A DNA stretch of 64,000 nucleotides from Limnomonas spitsbergensis (GCA_037349105.1 JAYJMM010000089.1:124001-188000), one strand, 5' to 3'; counted from the stretch's first letter, positions 1 to 11,376 are shown. Numbers and translations: made by a program. Notes: generated from the sequence alone by a model not told the origin.

Positions 1-441
1 TGCACCACCCATACACCAACATATGCCCTCAGCTGGACCACTCACTCACCAACATAGGCAAGTATTCAGGCCCTGCCCCCCCCCCCTCACCCACGACCAC
101 CTTCAGCTGCACCATCCACCCACCCACACCAACATTCAGACGCTGCATCCTCCGCCACACCCACCCAAGTCCACCCTCAGCTGCACCATCCTCATACCCA
201 CATTTAGCCCTCAGCTGGACCATTCAGTCACCCACCCACCCACATTAGCCCTTACCTGGACCACCCACTCACCCACCCATCCATGTTAGCCCTCAGCTGG
301 ACCACCCACCCACATTGGCCCTCAGCTGCTGCTGTACCGCAGTACCTAACTACCAACACCACCCAGCTTAGCCCTCAGCTGCTGCTAGACCATCATACCT
401 ACCAGCACTGCCTACCACCCACCTACCCAACCACCCACCTT
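1..441. repeat. Degenerate minisatellite in the intron of the GCN1-like gene
   Basis: About eight imperfect units of roughly 30-55 bp, each containing a core like CCCTCAGCTG followed by ACC/CAC-rich sequence, at about 28, 108, 175, 205, 244, 285, 315 and 368. On the minus strand the units read CAGCTGAGGGCTAA followed by a GTGGGTGG-like stretch. That closely resembles the 3' end of the neighbouring coding exon and its splice donor (CAGCTAAGGGCCAAG then GTGGGTGG, at 441). The array therefore looks like tandem amplification of the exon-intron border. No coding sequence is supported here. Confidence 0.7.
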
Positions 442-1305
442 GGCCCTTAGCTGCTGCACCACGACCGCTGTGAGCTCCTCCGAGTAGGGGCTGAGATCCA
501 GCTCACTAGCCCTTGAGAACGCAGCCAATACCGTTAGCGCGACCTCGGGCACACGGCGCAACGTGCGCAACAACGCTGGTAACACCTTGGCCTTGAACTC
601 CTCATGGCTCAAGCCGGCCAGCAGCACCCGATACACCCCCATCGCCGCCGCTGTCGGCCGCTCCTTACTGGCCAGGAGCCGATCACAGTAGCCGGAGAGA
701 AGCTCTCCGCGGACTTCCGCGGAGGGCGCCGCGGCAGGCACCGCCGCCGCCGCAGCCGCGGCCGCCGCGCGCCTCTTGCTGCGCAGCTTATCCCGTAGGC
801 ACAGCTCCTGCAACACCCGCAGCGCGCCGGGGCTTCCGGTAGTCTTTGCCAGCTCGCGGTACTCCGCCAGCAGCGCGGCGCCGCGCACAGCATCCCCTCG
901 CAGCAGCTTGAGCAGCGGGCGGCAGGCCGCGCGCCAGCGCGTGGCTTCGGCTCCGGTTGGCGGCGACGCGGCCGGCGCAAGCGCCTCGACCAGGCCAGCC
1001 TGCACCTCGACCAGCTTCGAGACTGCCTTCTTGGCGGCCGCGACGTCTAGGAACCCCAATGCGGCGCAGCTCCACTCCAGCAGCGTAAAAGATTGCTGGC
1101 GGGAGAGCCAGGGCGCCGCAGAGAGCTTAACGACCGCGGCCGCGATCTGCTTAAGGAACGCCGGGCATTGCTCGCAGCCTGAGCGCACAAATGCTGAGAC
1201 CGCCTGCCTGGCACGCGGCTCATGGTACGAACGTAGAGTCTCGATGGCCATGGCAGCCAACTCGGTTGCATGGGTCTCTAAGAAATCTGCGATCAAGAGG
1301 AGGGT
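442..1305 (-). CDS. GCN1-like translational activator, N-terminal exon (partial)
   Basis: GCN1 is a large HEAT-repeat, ribosome-associated protein that activates the eIF2-alpha kinase GCN2 during amino-acid starvation. The conceptual exon gives about 290 alpha-helical residues. They carry segments I recognise from plant and fungal GCN1 N-terminal regions: LLEWSCAAL (compare LLKWSC), a VQAGLVEAL segment (compare AQAGLL), LSHEEFKAKVLP (compare MSHEDFQSIVVP), and a RRVPEVAL...DLSPYSEEL block matching the NPEIVL...DLSKYALEIL region. A poly-alanine insertion lies near the middle. The donor is GTGGGTGG at 441, after LRAK. A plausible acceptor is CCCTCAG just above 1305; the open frame continues to 1350 but that stretch resembles intron. 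Downstream exons lie outside the window. The family call rests on remembered similarity, not a search. Confidence 0.72.
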
Positions 1306-2876
1306 CTGAGGGTTTAGGGTTAAAGATTTAAGGTCAAGCGTACAGTCCAAGTTTTAATGTATCACTTTGGGAACATCTTGAAAAAGGGGAGGAAGAGTGT
1401 GTGGGTTAAGCGCAGGGGGGTGAGGAGACACGAGGCGGAAGGCAGGGGAGGCAGCAGGGGAGCAAGGGGGTAGAAGAGGTAGAAGGAGGACAGGAGAGGG
1501 ATGTGTCCGTGCAGGGGAGCAGGGGGGCGAGGGCGGGAGGAGGGATATACGATGCATGGGGATGGCAGGAGAGGGACACCTTAAAACACATGGAGGGCAG
1601 ATGCCCAGCATTACGGAACAATATGTGCCACAGGGAATCCATCACGGGGAGGAGCTTGTCCCCAGCATGTCAGAGTCATTTGCCCAGGTGATAGGAAACC
1701 CAACTGCTTTGAGAGGCTGCCCTGATCCCAAGCCGTGGGGGCCGACAAAAAGTCAGCCAGGAATGCCAAAGGATTCTGAGCTGCGCTCTGCCCTGCGGCT
1801 TAGACTGCTGGCCTCGTAGAACATGATGTCACATGGCAGGTGGAGATGGCCAGAGTTGCATGGCCAACATGAGGACACGCCATACAGATTTGCCATGCTG
1901 ACCCTCACCACCACATGCATGCCTCCAGCGGCATGTGAGCGAAATGACGCCATGCCAATGTGAGGCAATGTCTGCATGGGTTCTGCTGCTGCTCCTGCTA
2001 GTGATGCCCCTGCTGGTTGTGCGTATGACCATGATGTGCCAGAGCTGCATGGGCTGCTTACAAAGACTCCATAATTATGCTTCTGCTCTTGCTTCTCCTG
2101 CTTATACCACTGCTGCTGCTATTTGCGATGATGATGAGTCAGCAAAGCTGCAGTGCGTGTTCCGCGTGTCTGTGGGGCGGGAGGGCGCACACAGGCGCAC
2201 AGCACGCACCGTCATCATAGGTCGCAGTCTTGAGCGAGGTGCCCCATAGCAGCTCACGCTGCTTGCCCGGGCGCTCAAGCCGCGCCCAAGCGTCAGATAT
2301 CACGCTGTCGGACATGGCCGTTCGGTATTCAGCCAGTGGCCAGCGGCGATCCGGGTATGTCTGGTGACGGCTGGCAGATCGCGATACGTTCTATTTCTAC
2401 GGGCAACAAGGTCTGCTGGATGGGAAGCCGTTTTATATCTTTGGAGGTGTGCTTGTGCCTGTGCTTCGGTTCGGTTGGCTCGGGTGGCTGGGCTGCCCGT
2501 ACTGCGTTCACATTTTCGGTCCCTGACCATATAGCGATCTCTTCCTTCCGGGTTCCCGATCTGCGCTGTTCAACACCACGCAGGTGTGCTTCACGTATAA
2601 TGCAGTGTCAGCGCTTCTCAAGACTTTTACATGTACTGGAATGTAACGGTGGGGCTAGCAGCGAAGATGGAGATTGATTTGAAATCAAATAGTTCGGAAT
2701 AAGATTGAACTTTGGGCTCCTAGTTTTGCAGGTTTCTTTATAAAAGGCAGAGTATGATGTGACATGACTGATTCGAGGCACCTCCTCTGAGACCTGGCCC
2801 AGTCTAGGCACTGCTTACGTCCCAGCGTGGGGTCAGAATCTTAAGCCTTTCCTCTTAAGCCTCCCCCCCACGAGCC
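1306..2876. other. Presumed intron or intergenic sequence, no supported gene
   Basis: It begins with a short TTTAGGG-like stretch at 1310-1325 that acts as polypyrimidine sequence for the minus-strand acceptor. The rest holds only short overlapping open frames on both strands, with no recognisable domain. A minus-strand exon-like stretch near 1585-1645 (encoding MDSLWHILFRNAGHLPS, followed by GTGTCC) could be an upstream exon of the GCN1-like gene, but I cannot confirm it. Confidence 0.4.
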
Positions 2877-3095
2877 ATGCCAAGGACCGAGCCAAGTGCC
2901 GAGCCAAGTGCCATGCCAAGTGCCGAGCCTAGTGTTGAGCCAATTGCCAAGCAAAGTCCATGCATGCCTTGTCATGCTGGGCAAAGTGCCGTGCCAAGTG
3001 CCACGCCAAGTGCCGTGCCACACCAAGTGCCGCGCCATGCCATGCAAGCTGTATGTGCTATGTGAGAATGTGCCGAGCCAAGGGCCATGCCAAGG
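2877..3095. repeat. Degenerate short tandem repeat (GCCAAGTGCC-type)
   Basis: About 20 imperfect copies of an 11-12 bp unit related to GCCAAGTGCCGA, such as GAGCCAAGTGCC, ATGCCAAGTGCC and GTGCCACGCCAAG. They run directly into the G-rich minisatellite. Long open frames cross it on both strands but are by-products of the repeat. Confidence 0.75.
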
Positions 3096-3790
3096 GCCGA
3101 GCAAAACAGGTGGGGGGGGGGGGGGAGGGGAGGGGGAGGCCAAGCAAAACAGGTGGGGTGGGGAGGGGAGGGGGAGGCCAAGCAAAACAGGTGGGAGGGG
3201 GGGGAGGGGGAGGCCAAGCAAAACAGGTGGGGTGGGGAGGGGAGGGGGAGGCCAAGCAAAACAGGTGGGGGGGGGGGGGAGGGGAGGGGGAGGCCAAGCA
3301 AAACAGGTGGGGAGGGGGGGGGGAGGGGAGGGGGAGGCCAAGCAAAACAGGTGGGGTGGGGAGGGGAGGGGGAGGCCAAGCAAAACAGGTGGGGGGGGGG
3401 GGGAGGGGAGGGGGAGGCCAAGCAAAACAGGTGGGGAGGGGGGGGGAGGGGAGGGGGAGGCCAAGCAAAACAGGTGGGGTGGGGGGGGGGGGAGGGGGAG
3501 ACCAAGCAAAACAGGTGGGGGGGGGGGGGGGGAGGCCAAGCAAAACAGGTGGGGGGGGGGGGGGGAGGGGGAGGCCAAGCAAAACAGGTGGGGGGGGGGG
3601 GAGGGGGAGGCCAAGCAAAACAGGTGGGGAGGGGGGGAGGGGGAGGCCAAGCAAAACAGGTGGGGAGGGGGGGAGGGGGAGGCCAAGCAAAACAGGTGGG
3701 GAGGGGGGGAGGGGGAGGCCAAGCAAAACAGGTGGGGAGGGGGGGAGGGGGAGGCCAAGCAAAACTGGGGGGAGGGGGGGAGGGGCAGTG
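3096..3790. repeat. G-rich minisatellite with about 17-18 units
   Basis: Each unit is AGCAAAACAGGTGGGG followed by a variable run of GGGGAGGGG-type sequence and GGGGGAGGCCA, about 33-45 bp long, repeated about 17-18 times. All units have the G-rich strand as the plus strand, and length varies through the G tract. Each unit holds four or more runs of at least three G, so each could form a G-quadruplex. The last unit is degenerate (AAAACTGGGG). Long open frames through the array on both strands only reflect the repeat. Confidence 0.92.
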
Positions 3791-4107
3791 GGCGCCTAAG
3801 TAAAAATAGTTGGGAGGAAAGATGGAAACAACACAAGGGGGCAGGGCAAAAGAAAGGGGGGAAAGTGGGTAAGAGGGAAAGAAGGAGAATAATCGCACTT
3901 AGTATCGGAATATCCCTGTAAATGGTCGGTTCCCCAGAGACGAGTTCCTTACCTCAGCTGGCCCACTCAATATTTGATTAAGCAGCCATAGCCGTTTCAT
4001 AAGAAGAACAGCCCGATCAGGTTGTTTGCTAAATTATGTGCGATGGGCAATTGGTTATGTATGAATGGGTGCATTTCCTGCAAGAGCCCAGGTCATGATG
4101 AAGGCCA

Positions 4108-5014
4108 TGTCAAGATGCAGGCCGGCTTGACAAAGAGAAGTTGCAACCCCTGAAAATATAGTATGATTGCTATTGCTAAACCTGGTCATTATCTAGCCGC
4201 AACTGGACTGGTTTCGTTTCAAAACGTGAAATATGCCTCAACTCGAGGGCTGGGCGTCAGTCTTTTTGCTACAAACCAGCACCTCACTTCGTGCATGGGA
4301 CATGCACACCAAACCGGTATGGTGATCAAAAAAGAGCATTGGCCGAAAAAATAGTGCCCCTCTTAGGCAAGTAGCACGCAACCGTTGACTAAGGAATGGG
4401 ATGTGCCCCCATATGTGAAAAGGCGCAAAGTCAAGTCTGGACATTGTCTGGACATTGGGCAAAGGAGTTGAGGTTATACACAGGCACAACGCCTGCAATG
4501 CCTATTTGGCTATTTTCCCCATTATTTGTGTGCGCGTGGATATTTTGTGTTCCCACCTGTCTAGGAGGTGGGTCCCTCAGCCCTGAAAGAGAACAGCTTG
4601 CAAATCATATGCCATGCCATCGAACGTTCAATTGCATGCACTTTTCAGCGCCCAATGGACAGGACCTTAGGAGGCTAAGACCCGACACCAAGGACAAAAA
4701 GGTCATAGATACCGGTAAGTCAGGAATCATAAACGACGCCATATGTCCACCCTGCTTTACAGGCTGCCCATCCTCTTCTTGGAGGGAGTCGGGGCAGCTA
4801 GCCTATCCGACCCCCCTTCCTCGGCTCCCATCTCCTCGCGTTGCCTTCGCTCGCCCCTTGCACTGCCAGGCGTGGCTGCACCACTACCGCTCGCAGGCGG
4901 ATCTGGGATCACCACACGCCAGTGGTTGAGCACTCCGGCTCCCTGCCCAACGTTCACGTTAGCCATGAACACTCGCAGCATGCATGCGTCTTCGTCAGTA
5001 GTCTCTCCCATGAT
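4108..5014 (-). pseudogene. Inverted copy of the last exon and 3' flank of the 54-60 kb gene
   Basis: Read on the minus strand, about 900 bp match 59986-60907 on the plus strand. The match covers the coding part beginning MGETTDEDACMLRVF, its C terminus ending PSKKRMGSL, the stop and several hundred bases downstream. In the coding part I see two substitutions (T to M and A to S in the acidic/GAEEGG stretch). It starts exactly where the spliced retrotransposon copy begins, at about 5014-5017, so the exon has lost its upstream context. Either the 54-60 kb gene belongs to a dispersed repeat family, or this is a 5'-truncated duplicate. Similarity ends near 4108/60907. Confidence 0.85.
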
Positions 5015-5016
5015 GA

Positions 5017-6193
5017 TGGCGAGGAAGCGCCGCCCGCCGAGGACGTTCCGCAGGCGGCGGAGATGATCGACATGTTCCAGCCGGGGGGAGTGGTGGAACC
5101 ACCCTCGGAGTATGTCAAAACAAAGGAGGGGTGGCTGCTGGGCAAGCATCCTGACTTAACTGCGGAACAGTAGGAGAGCCTTGAGCAGAGCCTCAGGGAT
5201 CGCCAAGGAGCATTCGCTTACTCCATGGAGGATCTACCCGGCTACTGCGGCACGCAGGGAGCGAACACAATGTGCCTGCCGGTCCAGGCTGTGCGGACCA
5301 TGGAGGCAGAGGGAGTGGTCCTTTTCGAGCCCTTTGGAGGAGACGCGTGCTCTGGCAGTGGGGAAGTGGCCGCGTCATACAGGCAGTGCCTGGGAGAATC
5401 TGTTGCGGCAGATTGGGCCGACGCAGCACAAGAACCAGACGGGCTGTCCGAGAGGGCTGTCCAGACCCTCAAGGCAGGCCTGCGCAAGTGCTGCGAGGAG
5501 GGCAGCAGCAACGAGTCCTGGGACAAAATGGTGCCTTGGGTGGCCCTAGGCTTCCGCTGCTCGCCGCAGCAGGCCACGCGCATGGCGCCGTACGAGGTGA
5601 TGTTCGGGCAGAGACCCACCTTTCCCTCCAGAGTGGGGGCGGACCTGTGGAACACAGCCAAGGTGGCAACAGCAGAGGAGGCGGCAGACATGCTCTTGGC
5701 CAGAGTGGCCAGGATCAAGGAGGCACTGCCAGTCGCGGGTTGGCACATGGATTGCTTGGTATCGGCACTCGAAGAGGTGCCTGAGGGCGAGTGGTTATGC
5801 CCAAGATGCACACCTGAAGCCGAGGGAGATGGGCCCGCTGCGATAGCAGGGCCCGCTACGGAGGACCACATTGTGGTGGTCCAGGGGCGGCCTAGCCCAG
5901 CAGCCAGAGCGGCTGCCAGGGCAGCTACGGAGGCCAATGTCATGGACAAGCCTGAGGTGGAAGTTATGGCCACCAACCCAGCAACGAGGCAAATGGAGCG
6001 GGGCATCGCAAGGCCAATGGCAAACGGGTTGTACGACATCTCGTACACCACTGGCAGGGGAGAGGCCAATGTCACCCCGAGAGCAGTTGCGAGAAGGGCT
6101 AAGGTGGCCAAGGAAGCAGCAAGGGAAGAAGAGGAGTCAGCCCTTGAGGGGTTTATCGAGACCTGATACTCAGGGAAGGCCGAGCCCAGAGCG
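5017..6193 (+). mobile_element. Retrocopy of a spliced RNA from the methyltransferase-bearing retrotransposon
   Basis: Five blocks are collinear with the 18.5-kb element, and at least the first four have no indels: 5017-5258 (26934-27175), 5259-5339 (28907-28987), 5340-5438 (30053-30151), 5439-5738 (30950-31249) and 5739-about 6193 (31637 onward). The missing pieces, 27176-28906, 28988-30052, 30152-30949 and 31250-31636, each start GT and end AG and are 1731, 1065, 798 and 387 bp long, all multiples of three. The result joins a pre-RT segment, a scrap of methyltransferase motif I, a linker, the integrase part from the last catalytic Glu onward, and the second half of the PHD finger in one frame. 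The copy is 5'-truncated and carries a TAG near 5170, so it is probably not expressed as is. The open part runs 5225-6166. Confidence 0.92.
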
Positions 6194-6860
6194 TTGTTTC
6201 TGCTGACTCCCCTTGGGACTGCTGTTCACTGGATCTTGTCCGCTCCATCTTGACCACTGCCGACTGGACCACCCCCCTGACCACTGCGGGTTCATGCTGG
6301 GGCTCCTTGGCTTCCTTCTGGTCTGGCGCCGGGTGGTGTGGCTCAGCCTCGACTCCTTCCCCTTCTGCCTCTACAGGCAGGTCATCCGGAGGTCGCGCTG
6401 GCCCGCCACCCTCTCCAACACCACTGGTCTGAGACCTCACAGTGGGTGGCTCCGAGGTCGGGTCCAGGGACTCATCGCCGGGAACTGGCCATCGCTCTTC
6501 CTCCTGGCTCAGCCCAGGGGGAATGCGCGCGATGCCGCCTCGTCCGATGCCCCTGCGTGTCACTTCAACGTGCACTGTACCCGCAACCAAGGTTCTGGCA
6601 ATGTCGACCCTCAGGGCCTTGTTTTCCACTATCCCTGCATATTCATCCCCCGACAGTCCTAGGGAGATTTGCATAGCCTCCTCGGCTATTGCTGCATTTA
6701 TAGGTGTCATGGGGTCATCCCCTGGTTCCATCCCTCTCACTCGCCCACTGCGTCTTGCAGTATCTGGGTGCTGGTGGCGGTTAGGATCTACAAGTGCGTC
6801 CTGCATTGTACTATTGACGCTGAACAGTTGTGCTAGCTCGACTGTGTAGGCCCACAGCAA
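6190..6860 (-). pseudogene. Inverted gag N-terminal fragment of a related retrotransposon
   Basis: The minus-strand reading frame of 235 residues contains DPNRHQHPDTARRSGRVRGMEPG, in pieces matching NPDRHQHPDVQRKSGRLRGLEPG at the start of gag in the large element (16446 onward). It also has RRGIGRGG (compare RKGIGRGG) and a similar acidic, proline- and glutamate-rich continuation. Sequence just upstream on its own strand (about 6870-6945) still resembles the large element's leader before gag. It abuts the 3' end of the spliced retrocopy tail-to-tail near 6193. It diverges more than the retrocopy does, so it is probably from another member of the family. It has no capsid or zinc knuckle. Confidence 0.82.
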
Positions 6861-7136
6861 CTAGCCACTAGCTTAAAGCTTGCTTCCGTTCTCCTCTATC
6901 TTCTGCAGGCTGGTTAGGCGTTGCTAGACAGGTCAAGCACGGGTATATATTCTAATGGTTCTGGCGGGTATTTTCACCTTCTGGGCAGGGTTACACAGTA
7001 CGGCCGTATTGGCGTATATCGCTCTTTTTCCGTCAATTCCTTTCCCTTCTCCTCTAGCCTTTAGTTTATTTTTATCCAGACCAGACAGTCAGGCGCCCAC
7101 GCATCCGCGCCTTTTCAGCATGGCCCCGAGGTGTAA

Positions 7137-7631
7137 TGTAACAGAGCTGGCACGTCGTAAGTGCCATGCTAATGATAGATAGAGATGGTAGCTAGGATAC
7201 CATGCTCTTAGGTTTGCTAGTTGTGTATTTCTCTGCACAGACTGAAGATGTTATCTTACGGGCGTATTCTAGTTAGAGGCTTACGGAAGGTAGCTTCGCT
7301 TCACTCTTTTGTGTAAGCTGTCGGTAGCTAGGCTTCACTCTGTCTTGTAGCTGCCGGTAGCTAGGCTAGCTTTATTCCTTTGAGACACTTTCTTATCCGA
7401 ATCTTGCGTTACAGTTTAATGGCCTGCCTTGGCCTTCTTATACTGAGAGTCTGTGGTTTCGTGATCATATTACCAGCCGATCTGATGATCGCTGGTATGA
7501 CTGCTGTAACATGATGCCCGCCGACTGTCCACGCTTTCCCGGTCTCCTTTCGTTCCCCGTTCCCGGTCTACCTTGGACAAGATACAGAAGACAAGTAAGG
7601 GCAGTATTGCTGATACCACCCTGCTTCACTT
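7137..7631 (+). repeat. Left LTR of the nested element
   Basis: It begins TGTAACAGAGCTG and ends near CCTGCTTCACTTG. Compared with the right LTR (9784-10264) it has 13 extra bases after the first dozen (GCACGTCGTAAGT region) and only a few substitutions, so insertion was fairly recent. Confidence 0.85.
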
Positions 7632-9783
7632 GATTTCAGAGCTGTTCGATCCTTCCTGTCTTCCATGACAGTGATGATTCGGGACCTACCGCGCGCCTGA
7701 TGTAGTACTCTTCCCGACAGAACCTGACTGCACCTCATGGGTGTTTGGGGCTGGCGCGTTAGGAGCGTTCTGCACATTCGACATGTTGGGTCGTCTTCGA
7801 CTGTGCGCTGCTGAATGTCTTGAACGTCGGTTCTGTAGCCTGATTTAAGATTGCCGGGTTCCTGACAGCGATTACGACGACCTCCAGCTCAGCGAACGAT
7901 CCCAGCTGTTGTATTTGGAATTCACAGTGAACTTCGCATTTACTCATACTCCAGTGCCCAGCTGCGCCGAAAGCTTTCCTCTTAATTTTATTTCTCAAGG
8001 AGCGCAGCTTGGAGATGACGGGATTATGGACCCCAGATCCTATGCATTCGGACTCTACATTTCGGTTTCGTTTTTTCCTCCGATTTTGAGCCGCATTGCA
8101 CATGGCAAGCGATCTCAACGCAACACGAGAGGGCCTACACTATTGAAAAGGTTGTTTGCCTAGGTTGTGCCCCGGAGTGCACAAATTTGTTGTGAGGGAG
8201 GAGGAGAGATTGGTCCATTGTCGGACAATTGTGAGTCTTCATGCATTGCATCCGGTCAAGACCAATTCCGAGAGGAATATCTGATTAGTCATTGCGGTGC
8301 ATCAAGCTAGGACCATCGGGGTGCCGGTGAAGAGTAATTACCGTGCATCGGGACTAGTGGCAAGCAAGTGATCGTCTAGTACACCAAGCGGTAGCCTCAT
8401 AACCTTAGGGTAATGTTACGGCATGGAGAGTTTCGAGACGTTGATTCTTCTTTGTCGGGACATAGGTTAGCCTGCATGGAGATGAGGTGTTCAAAGAATC
8501 ATTCCGATATCTAGACACCGCCCACGGGATCATGTGCGTGATTCGTCTTGGGTATTCCTTCTCTAACGGCCACGTTGTGACACGCCAATGGATTACGGAT
8601 TTTCCTCCTCTAGGTCGCGGATAGTGCATGAAGCCTTCCGGACTTCGTCGGTGACATCTAGAACACGGCTTTGCACGGACGGCGGTCTGCCTCAGCGCGT
8701 GTGTCACCATGCCATCTGATCCTGACCTCTAATGCACTCTCACCACGAGTGGTTGAGATGAGCTCGCGGATAGATGATGATTGTCAGCTTACAAAAGGAA
8801 TGCTCTTACGGTTCCTTGTTGTATGTGCCGCATAGGATCTGCAGATCTTGTGATATGCGCCACAGGCTGAATTATGGCTTATGATGTTTACACTTCCGGC
8901 CGCGGAGCACGACAAGCAAGCGATTGCCTCACGTGTATTTTAGCGGCCTTAGATTCATCATCTGGTGGATGAGTTTTGCACGGCACATCAGTCCACCAGG
9001 CAAGGTTGCACTAGAGTAGCCGAGCCATAGCTTGGGTTTCGTACCAGGGTACACCCTCGCCACGGGCAGGAGAATCATTATCCCTGGCCTGCCCCGTCTC
9101 TTGAGTTCGGGATTGAAAGTAGTTGCGCCTTCACTTCATGCAAGGGCAATGCTTATGGTATCGTGTATGTTGCACTTTATCCATTCATGGGTTGAGCATT
9201 GATTGTGTTCTACACATTTGCTTGTAAAGATCTTGAGCATGCCTTGATGCATCGCTTCAACATCTATCCCATGGCCATGCTAGCTAGGCTTTTGTAGTTC
9301 TTCCGGAGCGTTCTCTAGGATTTATGCATAGCCTGCACCACCCGTTACGTCGTGGCTTACGAGAGCGGAAGCCGCTATAGCTGATGGTTCCGGGGGAAAG
9401 AAAATTACGGTTCCGGGGGAAAGGAAAACGTTTTCAAGAAGCGAGGAAGAAGAAGAAAATGAAGTTGCAAATGGAGACGTGTGACGAGCTATCAGATGGT
9501 TGAAATGCTTACAACGGCGTGATGGAAGGTAGCATACCTATTGTGGTTAGGCTCCGATGCTATCAATATGTTGACATCCTTCTGTAGTTGCCATGATATC
9601 TTACAAAAAATTTTTTTTATGACTTTGGAGAAAATGAATTAGATGGCAGATTTGATGATTGTTTATGTAGAGTAAACCAGACTTCCGTCGACTGATCATC
9701 GTATGGTAATCTAGTTATTTTGCCACAAGCATGTTAGTTTTGGATGGCTCCGAGGGCGTAGCCTGTTTGAAAAGGGAGGAGAA
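7632..9783. other. Internal region of the nested LTR element, non-coding
   Basis: 2.15 kb with frequent stops in all frames. The longest frame is about 100 codons (8405-8710, minus) and has no family features. The only functional signals I see are the primer-binding site at the left edge and the purine tract at the right edge. Confidence 0.7.
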
Positions 9784-10264
9784 TGTAACAGAGCTGCCAT
9801 GCTAATGATAGATAGAGATGGTAGCTAGGATACCATGCTCTTAGGTTTGCTAGTTGTGTATTTCTCTGCACAGACTGAAGATGTTATCTTACGGGCGTAT
9901 TCTAGTTAGAGGCTTACGGAAGGTAGCTTCGCTTCACTCTTTTGTGTAAGCTGTCGGTAGCTAGGCTTCACTCTGTCTTGTAGCTGCCGGTAGCTAGGCT
10001 AGCTTTATTCCTTTGAGACACTTTCTTATCCGAATCTTGCGTGACTGTTTAATGGCCTGCCTTGGCCTTCTTATACTGAGAGTCTGTGGTTTCGTGATCA
10101 TATTACCAGCCGATCTGATGATCGCTGGTATGACTGCTGTAACATGATGCCCGCCGACTGTCCACGCTTTCCCGGTCTCCTTTCGTTCCCCGTTCCCGGT
10201 CTACCTTAGACAAGATACAAAAGACAAGTAAGGGCAGTATTGCTGATACCACCCTGCTTCACTT
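9784..10264 (+). repeat. Right LTR of the nested element
   Basis: Near-identical to 7137-7631. It is preceded by the purine tract AAAAGGGAGGAGAA, and the two copies diverge after CACTTG. Confidence 0.85.
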
Positions 10265-11376
10265 GTCATTGACCTGGCCCGCGCCCGATGAGGCGTAGTA
10301 GGCGTAGACATTTCAGAGGCTGTGGCTTCCTTGGACGTTACCTCCTTACGTTACCTCCTTACGTTTCCCAGCCTGTTTTTTGTACCTTCACTTCATACAT
10401 TTTTTTCTCTTTCTGACCAACTTAATTTATCTTCTTTCCTCCCAGCCGATAAGTTATGACTGGGGCTTATCTTCTGCACCATGGGGTCCATTCCCACGCC
10501 ACTGCTCGGTGGCCATGTTCATGACGTTATTCCTCTGGGCCATACGGAAATGAAGCTCGGCCGCGTCGGCAAACAAAAGACAGCTATGAAGGTCAAGGGA
10601 GAAGGCACAAGAGGAAAGAGAGGATAGCAAGTTCACCCACCAAACAACAAGAACACAAAGGGCCGGCAACCCCTATTCCCTGCCCCTGAAGAGACTAGCA
10701 ATGTTAAATTGGTAAGTTCTTCTCGGTTGGTTATGTGTTGGTTGCCGCGCCGCCCCCCCTCACTCCAAGGAAGCATCTATGTTTGTATTGATAAGCGTTC
10801 ATTATTCGCTGAGTTCTATGTTCGCGAAAGTCACCTGACTGCCCCCCTCCAGGGTAGTAGGGTTGGGACTGCCAAGAAAGGGGTCATGTGAAGAGAGGAT
10901 AGCCCTTCAGGCTGTTGGGAGAATTTGGAGGCCCACAACGTCTTGGAGGAATCACCAGAACGAGGCAACTGCAGTATGAGAAGCAGCGAGGGAGCCCGTT
11001 AGGCCTGGTAGGGCATGTGTGGGGGGGTCCCAGAGGCTTTGGCGCCGTTGCGACATAGCATGGAGAGTCATCATGCACTCTAAAGCTCATAAAAGTTGCG
11101 GTCGGATGGGGTTTACGGTAACTTAGTAAGGATGCCACCAGGGTCACCTGAACATGTCCACTCTGGTTGTATCTGTGGTCGGACCATTTCCCCATGTCCT
11201 ACCGCTCCATGGTTTCAGAGGTAAGACGTCAGGAGACGAGACCGCAGCCTCCACCGATCGCCTGTGGAGGCCTCGTCCCGGTGTACGGCATTTAAAATCC
11301 CGTACTCCTCTTTTCCTCAAGCCACGCTCAGGCGTTTTCTTTCTTTCCCGCTGAACCTGGTGGTATATTCACAATT
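10265..11376. other. Interior of the hAT-type element, no supported gene
   Basis: Short open frames on both strands with no recognisable product. Nothing here resembles a transposase. Confidence 0.4.

Larger units (their letters stand above)
7137..10264. mobile_element. Non-autonomous LTR retrotransposon nested in the hAT element
   Basis: Two direct repeats of about 490 bp flank 2.15 kb. After the left repeat, at about 7632, comes TGATTTCAGAGC, close to the TGGTATCAGAGC primer-binding site used with initiator methionine tRNA. Just before the right repeat there is a purine tract, AAAAGGGAGGAGAA (9769-9782). These define plus-strand orientation. Neither strand of the interior holds a gag or pol frame, so it needs enzymes supplied in trans (a LARD/TRIM-like arrangement). 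I could not find a clear target-site duplication. Confidence 0.82.

Noticed and set aside
1309..1330. TTTAGGG-like telomere repeat
   Set aside because: Only about two units, inside the pyrimidine tract of a minus-strand splice acceptor.
2841..3921. Very long open frames (230-340 codons) on both strands through the G-rich array
   Set aside because: They exist in almost all frames only because the repeat lacks stops; composition is pure repeat.
5223..6170. Retrocopy as an independent host gene with a PHD finger
   Set aside because: Its PHD finger lacks the first zinc-binding half and all joins equal splice junctions of the nearby element.
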